From Actinomyces radicidentis (lineage in GTDB: Bacteria > Actinomycetota > Actinomycetes > Actinomycetales > Actinomycetaceae): a DNA stretch of 64,000 nt. Both the position numbers and the translations under genes were made by a program. The stretch's first letter is position 1, and each line of letters starts with the position of its first letter. Below the pieces are notes generated by a model, which worked only from the letters and a program-made list of their open reading frames with translations, was not told where the DNA came from and searched no databases. Where the stretch lies: NCBI RefSeq assembly GCF_001553565.1, contig NZ_CP014228.1, forward strand, positions 1,550,001 through 1,614,000, written 5' to 3'. This document shows positions 24,052 to 34,536 of the stretch, one piece after another.

Positions 24052-24505
24052 GCAACGGCTCATCCAGGCGCTGCGCGCCATGAACAGCGAGCTCGCCGCC
24101 AGCAACCGCGCCGTCGCCGCGCGACTCGGCCTCAACGAGTCCGACCTGGCCGTCCTCGACCTGCTCAACCGCGAGGGCCCCACGACCCCCACCGTGCTGG
24201 CCCGCCGGACCCGGATGAGCCCCACCACGATGACCAACGTCCTGCGCCGGCTCGCGCGCGAGGGGTGGGTCGAGCGCCGCGCCAGCCAGACCGACCTGCG
24301 CTCCGTGACCATCCACCCCACCAGCGTCGACAAGCTCGCCGGCGTCTTCAGCGCCGCCAACCGCGACCTGCTCGACCTGATCGACGGCCTACCGGACGGA
24401 CAAGCCGACCAGGTCATCACCTTCCTCGCCGACGCCACCCGCATCATCCACGACTCGGCACAGACCCTCGACGATACGACAACCCCCAGCAAACCCTCCC
24501 CATGA
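24038..24505 (+). CDS. MarR-family regulator
   Basis: A 155-residue protein with the MarR winged helix (LNREGPTTPTVLARRTRMSP, wing VERRASQTDLRSVTIHPT). ATG 24038 has AGGAGG at 24024-24029 nearby. It is the last gene of the SDR-oxidoreductase operon and probably represses the promoter at 22188-22225. Redox or phenolic ligands are common for this family. Confidence 0.9.
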   Translation: MELHEQRLIQALRAMNSELAASNRAVAARLGLNESDLAVLDLLNREGPTTPTVLARRTRMSPTTMTNVLRRLAREGWVERRASQTDLRSVTIHPTSVDKLAGVFSAANRDLLDLIDGLPDGQADQVITFLADATRIIHDSAQTLDDTTTPSKPSP

Positions 24506-24644
24506 GCAGTCGCCAGAGCCTGTGGCTGGTGGGTGAGGTGTGAGGCGGGGCTGCGACGGCCGGGCAGCCACACCGCGCCGGAAGCGTGAGCAGGCGGCTC
24601 GAGGAGACGCCTCCGCGGACGATCCTTCGCCCGGCGCGATGCTC

Positions 24645-25253
24645 TCAGGCCGTGGCCGGGCTCGTTGCCGGGACCCGGATCGCTCCCAAAGCCTCCTGGA
24701 TGACGCCGGTGAGTGACTCGGCGTCGGGGAAGCCGGGCCGGTCGCGCCACTCCAGCAGGCCCTCCAGGCAGGCGCCCACCAGAGCCCTGGCCTGGACGCG
24801 GGCGCTGAGCGCATCGGTGGGCAGCTCCTCGGCGAGCGTGGTGGTCCACGTCGAGGACTTGGCCCACATGGCCTGCTCGAGCTCCGGGGTGGAGGCCACC
24901 AGGTTGATGCGGGCGGCCAGGCCGTCGAGCCAGTCGTCTTCCTCGGCTACGAGCAGGGAGACCAGACCGGAGACGGCCTCGCCCGTCGGAGCGCCGTGGC
25001 TGGCCAGGGCGTCAGCCATCAGCCCCAGCCCCTCGCGCAGCGCCGGGGTCAGCGACACCGACACCACGGTGGCCTCCTTGGTCCCGAAGTACCGGTAGAC
25101 GGTTATCGGGGCCACCTCGGCGGCCTGGGCGATCTGCTCGACGGTGGTGGCCGCGTAGCCGTGCGCCTCAAACAGCGCCAACGCCGCCCGACGGATCGCC
25201 CGGCGGGTGGCAAGCTTCTTGCGTTCACGCAGTCCGGGCGCAGGCGATGTCAC
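24645..25253 (-). CDS. TetR-family regulator of adjacent MFS exporter
   Basis: A 202-residue protein: helix-turn-helix at about residues 10-60 (ATTVEQIAQAAEVAPITVYR, then YFGTKE) and a C-terminal helical domain. GTG at 25253 is chosen because TAGAAT lies 7 nt before it on the minus strand, a leaderless layout. It follows the MFS gene on the same strand; the palindrome at 26771-26803 is the likely operator. Confidence 0.9.
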   Translation of the reverse strand: MTSPAPGLRERKKLATRRAIRRAALALFEAHGYAATTVEQIAQAAEVAPITVYRYFGTKEATVVSVSLTPALREGLGLMADALASHGAPTGEAVSGLVSLLVAEEDDWLDGLAARINLVASTPELEQAMWAKSSTWTTTLAEELPTDALSARVQARALVGACLEGLLEWRDRPGFPDAESLTGVIQEALGAIRVPATSPATA

Positions 25254-25263
25254 GACACCGATT

Positions 25264-26778
25264 CTAGGACCGGCGCACGCTGCGCCGGACCGCCGCCAGG
25301 GCCGCGATGACGGCCACGACGCCGCTGGTGGCGGCACAGATCACCAGCACGCAGTCCATGGCGTGCACGTAGGAGCGGTCGGCCTGGGCCAGGACCGTGC
25401 TCACCCACGCCCCGGAGGCCTCGGCCAGGGCCAGGTGCGCGGAGGAGATCGTGTCGGAGACCGCCTGGACCACCTTGTCGGGCAGGCCCGCCGGCAACGA
25501 GGAGACCCCGTTCGTGTACACGGTCCCCGACACGCTGCCCAGGGCCGCGACGCCCAGCACGGAGCCGAACTGGCGCACCGTGTTCAGCAGCGCCGCACCC
25601 GCCCCCTCAGCCTCAGCGGGCACCGCGTCCATCGCCGTGGCGATCCCGAAGGACTGCGCCAGACCTAGCCCCACGCCGGCCACCACCAGCCCCCACACCA
25701 GCGCGCCGGCGCCACCGCCGGCGGCCGTGCGGGCCGCCAGCGCCAACCCGGCCGCGACCAGGCCCAGCGCCACCGACATCACCCAAGCGTGAGCCCCCGG
25801 ACGGTGAAGCACCCTCGAGGCGGCCATCGAGCCCACGACCGCCGAGGCCGCCAACGGCATCAGGAGCATCCCCCCGCGCACCGCCGAGTTGCCCAGCACC
25901 GTCTGCAGGTAGCTGGGGGCCACGAACAGGATCCCGAACAGCACGAAGTTGACCAGCATCAGCTCCACCGCGCGGGCCCGGAAGCGCCCCACGCCCAGCA
26001 GCCACAGGTCCGTCAGCGTGTCCAGGCGGTGCAGGTCCAGCCCCGCGTAGACGGCCAGCACCCCCACCCCGGCCACGATCGGCACCCACGTGGACATCCT
26101 GGTCCAGGAGTGCTCGGCGTTGATCAGCCCCCACGTGATCAGCGAGAACCCCAGCGCCGAGGTGAGCACCTGCGCCCACGGCAGGGCCCGGCCGTCATGG
26201 TCCGACCGGGCCCCGGCCGGCACCAGCACCAGGCAGCACACCAGCACCACGGCCGCCGCCACCGCGTCCAGGGTGAACATCGAGCGCCACCCGTGAGCGT
26301 CGATCATCATCCCGCCCACCAGCGGCCCCAACGGCGCACCCAGCGCCCCGGCAGCCGTCCACACCCCCGTCGCCAGGCCCCGCTGCGCGGCGGGGAACAT
26401 CCTCGGGATCAGCGCCAGCGACATCGGCGTGAACACGCTGGCCCCCACGCCCATCAGGACCCGGGCCGTCATCAACCAGCCCACCGACCCCGACGTCGCC
26501 CCCACCAGCGCCCCGGCACCGAACACGAGAGCCCCGGTCACCAGCGTGCTGCGGTGACCCAGACGGTCACCCACCGCCCCACCGGGCAGCAGCACCGCCA
26601 GGAACGCCAGGTTGTAGGACGACACGATCCACTCCAGCTCGCTCGTGCCCGCCCCCAACGACGCCGCCAGGTCCGGCAGCGCGACGTTGATCATCGTCGT
26701 GTTCATGAACAGCATGACCATCCCCAGGCACAGGGCACCCAGGCCCCACCACGGACGGTGTAGCGTACTGACTCGCAT
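25264..26778 (-). CDS. DHA2-type (14-TM) MFS drug exporter
   Basis: A 504-residue transporter of the EmrB/QacA class with about 14 hydrophobic segments. MFS motif A appears as GGAVGDRLGHRSTLV near residue 65 and motif C as GALGAPLGPLVGG near 145. The first helix is followed by MNTTMINVALPDL, a typical DHA2 start. The ATG at 26778 lies inside a 33-bp palindrome and would be leaderless (TAGTGT 7 nt before it). The tetR gene ends the same operon. Likely efflux of toxic compounds; the substrate cannot be told. Confidence 0.93.
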   Translation of the reverse strand: MRVSTLHRPWWGLGALCLGMVMLFMNTTMINVALPDLAASLGAGTSELEWIVSSYNLAFLAVLLPGGAVGDRLGHRSTLVTGALVFGAGALVGATSGSVGWLMTARVLMGVGASVFTPMSLALIPRMFPAAQRGLATGVWTAAGALGAPLGPLVGGMMIDAHGWRSMFTLDAVAAAVVLVCCLVLVPAGARSDHDGRALPWAQVLTSALGFSLITWGLINAEHSWTRMSTWVPIVAGVGVLAVYAGLDLHRLDTLTDLWLLGVGRFRARAVELMLVNFVLFGILFVAPSYLQTVLGNSAVRGGMLLMPLAASAVVGSMAASRVLHRPGAHAWVMSVALGLVAAGLALAARTAAGGGAGALVWGLVVAGVGLGLAQSFGIATAMDAVPAEAEGAGAALLNTVRQFGSVLGVAALGSVSGTVYTNGVSSLPAGLPDKVVQAVSDTISSAHLALAEASGAWVSTVLAQADRSYVHAMDCVLVICAATSGVVAVIAALAAVRRSVRRS

Positions 26779-26803
26779 ATGTTAGACACTAACACTTGCG
26801 AGT
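26771..26803. promoter_or_regulatory. 33-bp imperfect palindrome, TetR operator
   Basis: Outer arms ACTCGCA (26771-26777) and TGCGAGT (26797-26803) and inner arms TGTTAG (26780-26785) and CTAACA (26789-26794) pair around ACA. It covers the start codon and likely -10 box of the MFS gene and lies 57 bp from the divergent GNAT gene. Its size would fit two dimers, as in QacR-type repressors. Confidence 0.7.
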
Positions 26804-26859
26804 GGCACTCACTTCGTGGGCGGCGCCCCGCCGACCACGACCGCCCCTAGGAGGCCGTC

Positions 26860-27441
26860 ATGCGCCGACCCGTCTCGGTCCGCGTCTACCGTCCCGGGCA
26901 CCTTCCCCAGTCCCTGGCCCGTCAGCTGCTGTCCCTGACCAGGCGGTGCGACGAGGACTTCGTCCCGCCCCTGTCCTGGCGCCACCAGCTCGGTCAGGAC
27001 CTGCGCGGCCTGGGCCCGCGCGACGCGGGCGGTGTGGAGGACTACGTCGACTCCCTGCTCGAGCTGGCCCACCTGGTGGTCCTGATCCAGGACGGGCGCC
27101 TGGTGGGCTACTGCGCCTACTACTGGCCCTGGATCTGGAGGGGTACCGAGCACGTCTACGTCTCCACCGCGGTGGTCGCCCCCAGCCACCGCGGCAGGGG
27201 GCTGAGCACGCGCATGGGGCGCCGGGGCGTCGTCCAGGCGCTGCGTCGCCGCGTGCCGCTGCTGGCCAAGACCTGGTCGACGAACAAGGCCTCCATGGGC
27301 GCCCTGTCCCGATGGGGGCGGGTCGACAAGATCGTGCCCGACGAGCGCGGCGCGGGTGTCGACACCGTCTACTGGCGCCTGGAGACCTCCCGGCCCCAGG
27401 CCGTCCTGGTGGCGCTACTCACGGGGTCGCGCACCGCGTGA
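26860..27441 (+). CDS. GNAT-family N-acetyltransferase
   Basis: A 193-residue protein with the GNAT fold: beta strand HLVVLIQDGRLVGYCAYYW, then VYVSTAVVAPSHRGRGLSTR with the acetyl-CoA binding RGRG loop, and AKTWSTNKASMGALSRWG, the usual N-x-x-S/A segment. It is divergent from the exporter and shares the palindromic control region. It may modify a drug or toxin, but the substrate is unknown. Confidence 0.85.
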   Translation: MRRPVSVRVYRPGHLPQSLARQLLSLTRRCDEDFVPPLSWRHQLGQDLRGLGPRDAGGVEDYVDSLLELAHLVVLIQDGRLVGYCAYYWPWIWRGTEHVYVSTAVVAPSHRGRGLSTRMGRRGVVQALRRRVPLLAKTWSTNKASMGALSRWGRVDKIVPDERGAGVDTVYWRLETSRPQAVLVALLTGSRTA

Positions 27442-27462
27442 TCCGCCCCGGGGCACCGTGCC

Positions 27463-28075
27463 TCAGGGCAGCTGGCCCGACATCCTGGCGATCTGGATGG
27501 CGGCCTCGCGGTCGTGCACACCCAGACGCTTATAGACGGCCTTGGCGGTCGAACGGACCGTCTCCACCCCCAGGACGAGCTCCTCGGCGACCTGCGCCAT
27601 GGTCAGGCCCCGGCTCAGGCACTCCAGCACCTCTCGCTGGCGCGGAGTCAGTGGCTGGGCGGCCGGGGCGTCCGCGTTCCCGACCCTGAGGCCCTGGTGG
27701 GCTGAGATCTCGGCGGGCAGCTCAGCCAGGACGTGGGAGCGCGGCGGGTCCGGCAGCAGGGCCAGCAGTCCCGGCTGGGCCGCCAGGGCGTCTTGGCGGG
27801 CGGTGAGCTCGTGGAGCCCGTCGCGCTTGGTGTCCGCGGACATCGTCATCAGGCCGGCGCGAAGCGCCTGCGCGACCATGACCCATCGGGGGTTGGCGGT
27901 GCCCGAGGAGATCAAGGCGGCGGCCATGCGGATGCAGTGGTCGGGCTGGCCCGCCAGCACCGCCAGCTCGGCGTCGATCAAAGCAGTGGCGTCGGGCGGC
28001 AGGTACACGTGCGCCGCGCGCTCGGCCGCCTCCTGGGTGCGGCCCTGACGAAGGTCTGGATCGTCCCGGGTGTGG
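27463..28075 (-). pseudogene. truncated LuxR-family regulator (C-terminal half)
   Basis: About 200 codons remain. The helix-turn-helix is complete (PLTPRQREVLECLSRGLTMA, then ETVRSTAKAVYKRLGVHDRE), and the preceding helical segment resembles the end of a large LuxR/MalT-like regulator. The 5' part is missing: past about 28075 the sequence belongs to a decayed IS3 element, and no continuation is found on the other side. Confidence 0.75.
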
Positions 28076-28099
28076 TGGAGGGTCTGAATCCACGGAAGG

Positions 28100-29312
28100 A
28101 TGATGACCATGCCAGCACCCAGGACGTATCCCGAGGAGCTCAAGGAGCGAGCGATTCGCCTGTGCCTGGACGCGCTGAAGGACCCCGAGCGGGCCAAGGG
28201 CTGCCTCGACGTATCGGTGAGGAGCTCGACATCAACGGCGAGACGCTGCGCGGCTGGGTCCGCCAAGCCCAGGTCGACTCGGGAGCGCGAGCCGGGACCA
28301 CCACGAGCGACGCGGAGCGGATCCGCCAGCTCGAGGCCGAGAACCGAGAGCTTCGCAGAGCCAACGCCATTCTGAAGAGCGCCTCGGCTCTTTTCGCGGC
28401 GGAGCCAGGCCGCCCCACTCGCTGACCTACCAGTTCATCGACTCTCACAAGGAGCAGTTCGGGGCCCGTGCCGATCTGCAGGGTCCTGACCAGCTCAGGC
28501 CTGCACGTCGCCAAGGTGCGGCTACTACGCCGCCCGCAACCGCTCGCCCTCGCGCAGGGCGGTGTCAGGCGCGGTGGTTGATGAGCGCCTGCGAGCGTTG
28601 CGTGAGCAGTCCTTCAACGCTGCTCTGGGGTCGCGTAAGACCTGGCGTCTGATCAACGCCGCCGAGCCGGCCCTCCGGGTGGCTCGCTGCACCGTCGAGC
28701 GGCGCATGCGGGCCCTGGGGATGGTCGGTATCGGGCCGGGACGCTCGATGCGCACCGCACGGCCCGCGGCCTGCTCACGCTAGCCCGAGGACCTGGTCCG
28801 CCGCGACTTCACCGCCGAGCATCCGAATCGGCGGTGGGTCGTGGACGTACGCCTACATCCGCACCTGGTCCGGGTTCTGCTACACGGCCTTCGTGACGGG
28901 GCCTCTACTCCCGCCGGACCGTGGGGTGGTCAACCTCCAGCCGGACGGGGCACCGACTTCGTCCTCTTGGCTCTCGAACAGGCCGTGTGGCAGCGCAAGG
29001 ACTGTGACGGGCGCAGCCTGGCCGGGCTCGCGCACCACTCCGACCACGACTCAACGTCACCTGTCCATCAGGCACGCCGATCGTCTCCTGAGTGAGGGAA
29101 TTGAGGCGTCCACCGGCGCGGTGGGTTCCTCCTACGACAACGCGGCCGCCGAGGCACTGAACAAGTCCTACGAGTGCGAGCTCATCTGGACCCGCTCATG
29201 GAAGGGCCGAGACGACCTCGAGGCCGCCACCACTTCGTCGGCGAGCGCGTACTCCCAGTCTGACGCGACCTCCTCGCCACTGGCGGAGCAGAACAGGACC
29301 TCAGGCATGTGA
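28100..29312 (+). pseudogene. decayed IS3-family element (orfA and orfB remnants)
   Basis: OrfA starts MPAPRTYPEELKERAIRLCL and shifts frame near 28202-28211 before IGEELDINGETLRGWVRQA and a leucine-zipper-like segment (IRQLEAENRELRRANAILK). OrfB pieces appear in several frames: LTYQFIDSHKEQFG (28421 on), NAALGSRKTWRLINAAE (28617 on), FTAEHPNRRWVVDV (28809 on) and GIEASTGAVGSSYDNAAAEA, which includes the DDE region. Stops and shifts make it non-functional. Its ends could not be fixed. It removed the 5' half of the luxR gene. Confidence 0.85.
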
Positions 29313-29653
29313 CCCGGCACACCCCGAGGACGCCCTTTGGTCAACTAGACGAGAAATATGACGTGCCAATGAGAATTTGACACAGAACGGCCAGGAAGGA
29401 TGGGAATTTACAGCTCGTCCCCGCCCCTCGGACCGGCTCCGTCACCGGACTGCGCCGGTGGACCCCGTAACCCTGAGCCTCCTCGGCTCAACCCTTCTCC
29501 ACGCCCACTGCGAACAGTGGCATGCCGCCCCCACCCCCGCGGTTAGCCTTACCAGCACGTGCCAGCGCCCTGTCTCCGGCGGCTCTCCGAGCCTCCCCGT
29601 GCGAGACCGCCGGGCGCGCCCACCCGAAAGCACGTGCCGAGGAGAAACCAGCG
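29313..29653 (+). other. region between IS3 remnant and clpC
   Basis: Contains an AT-rich strip at 29346-29400 that may be the IS right end (ATTTGACACA), and further on TAGCCT at 29544-29549, a possible -10 for clpC. The clpC ribosome site GAGGAGA is at about 29638-29644. No gene is supported here. Confidence 0.4.
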
Positions 29654-32266
29654 ATGTTCGAACGCTTCACAGACCGCGCCCGCCGCGTCGTCGTCCTGGC
29701 CCAGGACGAGGCCCGCGCGCTCAACCACAACTACATCGGCACGGAGCACCTCCTCCTCGGCCTCATCCACGAGGGCGAGGGGGTCGCCGCCAAGGCCCTC
29801 GAGTCGATGGACATCTCCCTGGACGCCGTGCGCGCCCAGGTCGTCGAGATCATCGGCGAGGGCCAGTCCGCCCCCTCCGGCCACATCCCCTTCACGCCGC
29901 GCGCCAAGAAGGTTCTCGAGCTCTCCCTGCGCGAGGCCCTCCAGCTCGGCCACAACTACATCGGCACCGAGCACATCCTGCTCGGCCTGCTGCGCGAGGG
30001 CGAGGGCGTCGCCGCCCAGGTCCTCACGAAGCTCGGCGCGGACCTGTCCACGGTCCGCCAGACCGTCATGCAGATGCTCTCCGGCTACGAGGGCAAGGAG
30101 ACCGTCAACGCCGGTCCCGCCTCGAAGGAGGGCACCCCCTCCGGCTCGGCGATCCTCGACCAGTTCGGCCGCAACCTCACCGCCGCCGCGCGCGAGGGCA
30201 AGCTCGACCCGGTCATCGGCCGCCACAAGGAGATGGAGAGGGTCATGCAGGTTCTCTCCCGCCGCACCAAGAACAACCCGGTCCTCATCGGCGAGCCCGG
30301 CGTCGGCAAGACCGCCGTCGTCGAGGGCCTCTCCCAGGCGATCGTCCACGGCGACGTCCCCGAGACCCTGCGCGACAAGCAGCTCTACTCACTCGACATG
30401 GGCTCCCTCGTGGCCGGCTCCCGCTACCGCGGCGACTTCGAGGAGCGCCTCAAGAAGGTACTCAAGGAGGTCCGCACCCGCGGCGACATCGTCCTGTTCA
30501 TCGACGAGATCCACACCCTCGTCGGTGCGGGCGCGGCCGAGGGTGCCGTCGACGCCGCCAGCATCCTCAAGCCGATGCTGGCCCGCGGCGAGCTCCAGAC
30601 CATCGGCGCCACCACCCTCGAGGAGTACCGCAAGATCGAGAAGGACGCCGCCCTCGAGCGCCGCTTCCAGCCGGTCACGGTCGAGCAGCCCTCGATCGAG
30701 GAGACCATAGGGATCCTCACCGGCCTGCGCGACCGCTATGAGGCCTTCCACCGCGTCGTCATCACCGACGACGCCATCGAGGCCGCCGCCAAGCTCTCCG
30801 ACCGCTACATCAACGACCGCTACCTGCCGGACAAGGCGATCGACCTCATCGACGAGGCGGGCGCGCGCCTGCGCATCCGCCGCATGACCGCCCCGCAGGA
30901 GCTCCGCGACATCGACGAGAGGATCGCCGAGGTCAAGCGCGAGAAGGAGTCGGCGATCGACGACCAGGACTTCGAGCGCGCCGCGGCCCTGCGCGACGAC
31001 GAGCGCCGCCTCACCGAGGAGCGCTCCGAGAAGGAGAAGGCCTGGAAGTCCGGCGACCTCGACCAGGTCGCCGAGGTCGACGAGAACCTCGTCGCCGAGG
31101 TCCTCGCCATGTCCACCGGCATCCCGGTGGTCAAGCTGACCGAGGCCGAGTCCGCCAAGCTCATGAACATGGAGGCCGAGCTCCACAAGCGCGTCATCGG
31201 TCAGAACAAGGCCATCGAGGCCCTGTCCAAGTCGATCCGACGCACCCGTGCCGGCCTCAAGGACCCCAAGCGCCCCGGCGGCTCCTTCATCTTCGCCGGC
31301 CCCACCGGCGTCGGTAAGACCGAGCTGGCCAAGGCCCTCGCCGAGTTCCTCTTCGACGACGAGGACGCCCTCATCCAGCTCGACATGTCCGAGTTCGCCG
31401 AGAAGCACACCGTCTCGCGCCTCTTCGGCGCCCCTCCGGGCTACGTCGGCTACGACGAGGGCGGCCAGCTCACGGAGAAGGTCCGGCGTCGCCCCTTCAG
31501 CGTCGTCCTCTTCGACGAGGTGGAGAAGGCCCACCCGGACATCTTCAACTCGCTCCTCCAGATCCTGGAGGACGGGCACCTCACCGACTCGCAGGGCCGC
31601 CTGGTCGACTTCAAGAACACCGTCATCATCATGACGACCAACCTCGGCTCGAAGGACATCGGCAAGGCCGTCGCCACGGGCTTCCAGTCCACCGAGGGCG
31701 GCACGATGGACTACGAGGAGATGAAGGCGCACGTCAACCGCGAGCTCAAGCAGCAGTTCCGCCCCGAGTTCCTCAACCGCGTCGACGACCTCATCGTCTT
31801 CCCGCAGCTGACCAAGGAGGAGGTGCGCGAGATCGTCGACCTCATGGTCGCCCGCCTCGACAAGCGCCTCGCCGAGCAGGAGATGACGATCGAGCTCACC
31901 GACGCCGCCAAGGAGCTCCTGGCCGAGCGCGGCTTCGACCCGGTCCTCGGCGCCCGCCCGCTGCGCCGCGCCGTCCAGCGCGACATCGAGGACGCCCTGA
32001 GCGAGAAGATCCTCTTCGGCGAGATCGAGCGCGGCCAGAAGGTCGTCGTCGACGCCGAGGGCGAGGGCATCCTCGGGGAGTTCACCTTCCGCGGGGAGCC
32101 CTGGGACCCGAAGGTCGGCTCCGACCCGCTCGAGAACGACGACGCCGCGATCGACGGCCTCGGCGCCGCCCCGGTCTCCGAGGTCGAGGACGGCACCTCG
32201 CCGGCGGCCCCGGTCGCCCCGACGACCCCGGTCACGTCCGACGGCGCCGCCCCGCAGGAGGGCTGA
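29654..32266 (+). CDS. clpC: ClpC AAA+ unfoldase
   Basis: Hexameric ATPase that unfolds substrates for ClpP. The 870-residue protein has two Clp_N repeats (residues 1-145, each with [18 protein letters not shown] motifs), AAA domain 1 with Walker [10 protein letters not shown] near residue 213 and Walker [14 protein letters not shown], a UVR-like middle segment, AAA domain 2 with Walker [10 protein letters not shown] near 549, and the ClpB-D2-small domain. A 45-residue acidic, Ala/Pro-rich tail follows. ATG 29654 is supported by GAGGAGA. Confidence 0.97.
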   Translation: MFERFTDRARRVVVLAQDEARALNHNYIGTEHLLLGLIHEGEGVAAKALESMDISLDAVRAQVVEIIGEGQSAPSGHIPFTPRAKKVLELSLREALQLGHNYIGTEHILLGLLREGEGVAAQVLTKLGADLSTVRQTVMQMLSGYEGKETVNAGPASKEGTPSGSAILDQFGRNLTAAAREGKLDPVIGRHKEMERVMQVLSRRTKNNPVLIGEPGVGKTAVVEGLSQAIVHGDVPETLRDKQLYSLDMGSLVAGSRYRGDFEERLKKVLKEVRTRGDIVLFIDEIHTLVGAGAAEGAVDAASILKPMLARGELQTIGATTLEEYRKIEKDAALERRFQPVTVEQPSIEETIGILTGLRDRYEAFHRVVITDDAIEAAAKLSDRYINDRYLPDKAIDLIDEAGARLRIRRMTAPQELRDIDERIAEVKREKESAIDDQDFERAAALRDDERRLTEERSEKEKAWKSGDLDQVAEVDENLVAEVLAMSTGIPVVKLTEAESAKLMNMEAELHKRVIGQNKAIEALSKSIRRTRAGLKDPKRPGGSFIFAGPTGVGKTELAKALAEFLFDDEDALIQLDMSEFAEKHTVSRLFGAPPGYVGYDEGGQLTEKVRRRPFSVVLFDEVEKAHPDIFNSLLQILEDGHLTDSQGRLVDFKNTVIIMTTNLGSKDIGKAVATGFQSTEGGTMDYEEMKAHVNRELKQQFRPEFLNRVDDLIVFPQLTKEEVREIVDLMVARLDKRLAEQEMTIELTDAAKELLAERGFDPVLGARPLRRAVQRDIEDALSEKILFGEIERGQKVVVDAEGEGILGEFTFRGEPWDPKVGSDPLENDDAAIDGLGAAPVSEVEDGTSPAAPVAPTTPVTSDGAAPQEG

Positions 32267-32326
32267 CGACGCGCTGAGGCCGCGCCGCCGACCGGACCCC
32301 GGTCCGCCGACGGCGCCGCACCGCTC

Positions 32327-32364
32327 ACGGAGGGCGGGCACCCGTGGGGGTGCCCGCCCTCCGT
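32327..32364 (+). terminator. terminator hairpin after clpC
   Basis: Arms 32327-32343 and 32348-32364 form a perfect 17-bp stem with a 4-nt loop (GTGG). No U-tract. Confidence 0.85.
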
Positions 32365-32551
32365 CATCGTTCCGCAGCGCTCTCGAGCGGGAGGGTGCAC
32401 CTGTGTATGCCAATCGATGGTCCCGAACGCTCCCTAGGACGTCGTCGATGCGCGTACAGTCAGCGGACGACGTCCCCGGCCGCGTGACGATCCCCTGCTC
32501 GCCCGCGCGCACCGGCGGCGTCCTCCCCCGTCCCCGGCCCAAGGACCCCTC

Positions 32552-33964
32552 ATGGCGCAGCAGACGCGCAGCGGAGTCGTCGACACCGCGCACAAGCCCC
32601 TCATGAGCACGACGCAGATCCTGCTCATGAACCTCGGATTCTTCGGGATCCAGTACTCCTTCGGCATGCAGCAGAACGCGATGTCGCCGATCTACCAGTT
32701 CCTGGGCGCCTCGCCCGACGAGCTGCCGATCCTCAACCTCGCCGGCCCCGTGACGGGTCTGCTCATCCAGCCCATCATCGGTGCGCTCTCCGACCGCACC
32801 TGGTCCCCGAAGTGGGGGCGCCGCAAGCCCTTCTTCATCATCGGCGCCATCGGCTGCTCGGTCTTCCTCTTCCTCATGCCCTTCGTGACGGCCGTCTGGA
32901 TGGCGGCGCTGTGCCTGTGGCTGCTGGACGCCAGCAACAACACGGCCATGGAGCCCTACCGCGCCTTCATCGCCGACCGGCTGCCACGCAACCAGCTCGC
33001 CAAGGGCTTCCTCGTCCAGTCCCTCTTCTGCGGCGCCGGCTCAGCCCTCGCCGCCGGGACCCTCTCCGTCCTCGAGGTCACGCTCAAGGGCGCCACCGCC
33101 GCCGGGATCCCCTACTGGATCTTCGGCGCCTTCATGGTCGGCTCCGTCTGCTCCATCTCCACGGTCCTCGTCTCGGTCCTGTCCACCAAGGAGCTCCCGC
33201 CGACGGAGCTCGAGCTGGCCGAGCTCGAGCGCAAGAAGAAGGAGGAGGGGCCCTTCGGCTTCGTCCAGGACATCGTCGTCGCCATCACGGAGATGCCCCG
33301 CGGCCTCAAGAAGCTCGCCTGCGTCTACTTCTTCCAGTGGTACGCGATGAACGTCTTCTGGCAGTACCTGGGCCTCATGTGCGCCGTGAAGTACTTCGGC
33401 GTCGACATCACGAAGCCCGGCTACGCCTCCACCGAGGCCTTCTCGCACGCCTCCGGCTTCGCGACCGGCCTCATGGTCGCCTACTACCTGTCCTGCACCG
33501 TCGTGGCGCTCTTCCTGGCCCGCGCCTCCGCGGCGATCGGCCCCAAGCACGTCCACACGATCTCGCTGCTCATCGCTGCGGTGAGCTTCTACCTGCTCAC
33601 CCACCTGGGGTCGGTAGGCCACACGACGATCCTCTACCTGCCGATGATCGGCATCGGCATCGCCTGGGCCTCCATCAACGGCATCCCCTACGTCATGGCC
33701 ACCGAGATGATCCGCCACGAGCGCCAGGGCGTCTACATGGGCGTGCTCAACATGATGATCGTCATCCCGATGCTCATTCAGACCTTCACCTTCGGCTGGG
33801 TCTACGACCACCTCCTCGGCGCCAGCCCGGTCAACGCGCTGCTGTTCGCCGGGGCCTTCCTCGGCGTCGCCGGCCTGCTCATCCAGTGGATCAACGTCGA
33901 GAAGGACGCCGATCCGCTCGCCCGCGTCGGCGTCGTCGAGACCACCCCGACGACGGTCGCCTGA
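32552..33964 (+). CDS. SLC45/GPH-like MFS sugar transporter
   Basis: A 470-residue MFS protein with 12 predicted helices. The segment GALSDRTWSPKWGRRKPFF near residue 78 carries the RxGRR motif typical of sucrose and maltose transporters of this branch, and NTAMEPYRAFIADRLP near 130 is also typical. A universal stress protein gene follows 32 bp later. The substrate is probably a disaccharide; this is family inference. Confidence 0.88.
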   Translation: MAQQTRSGVVDTAHKPLMSTTQILLMNLGFFGIQYSFGMQQNAMSPIYQFLGASPDELPILNLAGPVTGLLIQPIIGALSDRTWSPKWGRRKPFFIIGAIGCSVFLFLMPFVTAVWMAALCLWLLDASNNTAMEPYRAFIADRLPRNQLAKGFLVQSLFCGAGSALAAGTLSVLEVTLKGATAAGIPYWIFGAFMVGSVCSISTVLVSVLSTKELPPTELELAELERKKKEEGPFGFVQDIVVAITEMPRGLKKLACVYFFQWYAMNVFWQYLGLMCAVKYFGVDITKPGYASTEAFSHASGFATGLMVAYYLSCTVVALFLARASAAIGPKHVHTISLLIAAVSFYLLTHLGSVGHTTILYLPMIGIGIAWASINGIPYVMATEMIRHERQGVYMGVLNMMIVIPMLIQTFTFGWVYDHLLGASPVNALLFAGAFLGVAGLLIQWINVEKDADPLARVGVVETTPTTVA

Positions 33965-33996
33965 CCGCGCCCCGCCACGAACCAGGAGGATCCACC

Positions 33997-34452
33997 ATGT
34001 CCTACTCGACTATCGTCGCCGGGGTCGCGGACCTCGACGCCGACACCACCGTCCTCGAGCGCGCCTGCGCCGAGGCCGTCGCCCACGACGCGACCCTGCT
34101 GCTCGTCGCCGGCTTCGACCCGGTCAGCGCCCGTGACCGCGCCCGCACCGCCACCGAGGCGGGGCCCGAGCTGCGCTTCCACGAGACCACCCTGAGCGAG
34201 ACCGAGGCCTACGACGTCGTTGAGCGGGCCCGTGAGCGGGCCGCCGCGGCCGGTGTCGCCGTCGTCCAGGGCGTCGTCGTCGAGGGGCGGGCTGTCCCGG
34301 CCCTCACGCTCGTCGCACTCGAGTCCCAGGCCGACCTCATCGTCGTCGGCTCGCAGGGCTCCACCACCTTCACCGGCCGCCTCTTCGGCGCCGCGAGCAT
34401 CCAGGTGCTGCGCAAGTCCCACTGCGACGTGCTCGTCGTCCAGCAGGCCTGA
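33997..34452 (+). CDS. universal stress protein (UspA family)
   Basis: A 151-residue protein with one Usp fold: start YSTIVAGVADLDADTTVLER and the ATP-site end ADLIVVGSQGSTTFTGRLFG, then LRKSHCDVLVVQ. The glycine pattern G-x2-G-x9-G(S/T) expected in ATP-binding members is only partly present. ATG 33997 follows AGGAGGA. It is in an operon with the sugar transporter. Confidence 0.9.
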   Translation: MSYSTIVAGVADLDADTTVLERACAEAVAHDATLLLVAGFDPVSARDRARTATEAGPELRFHETTLSETEAYDVVERARERAAAAGVAVVQGVVVEGRAVPALTLVALESQADLIVVGSQGSTTFTGRLFGAASIQVLRKSHCDVLVVQQA

Positions 34453-34487
34453 GGAGCCGCGCCGCATCCTCTGAGGCCCGCGTCACG

Positions 34488-34536
34488 ACGCCGTTCCGAG
34501 TTCGTGAGCCCGCTCCCGGGCTCCTCGGGACGGCGT
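34488..34536 (+). terminator. terminator hairpin after uspA-like gene
   Basis: Outer arms 34488-34500 and 34524-34536 pair over 13 bp with one G-T pair; inside, GAGCCCG and CGGGCTC form a second hairpin. Confidence 0.7.
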
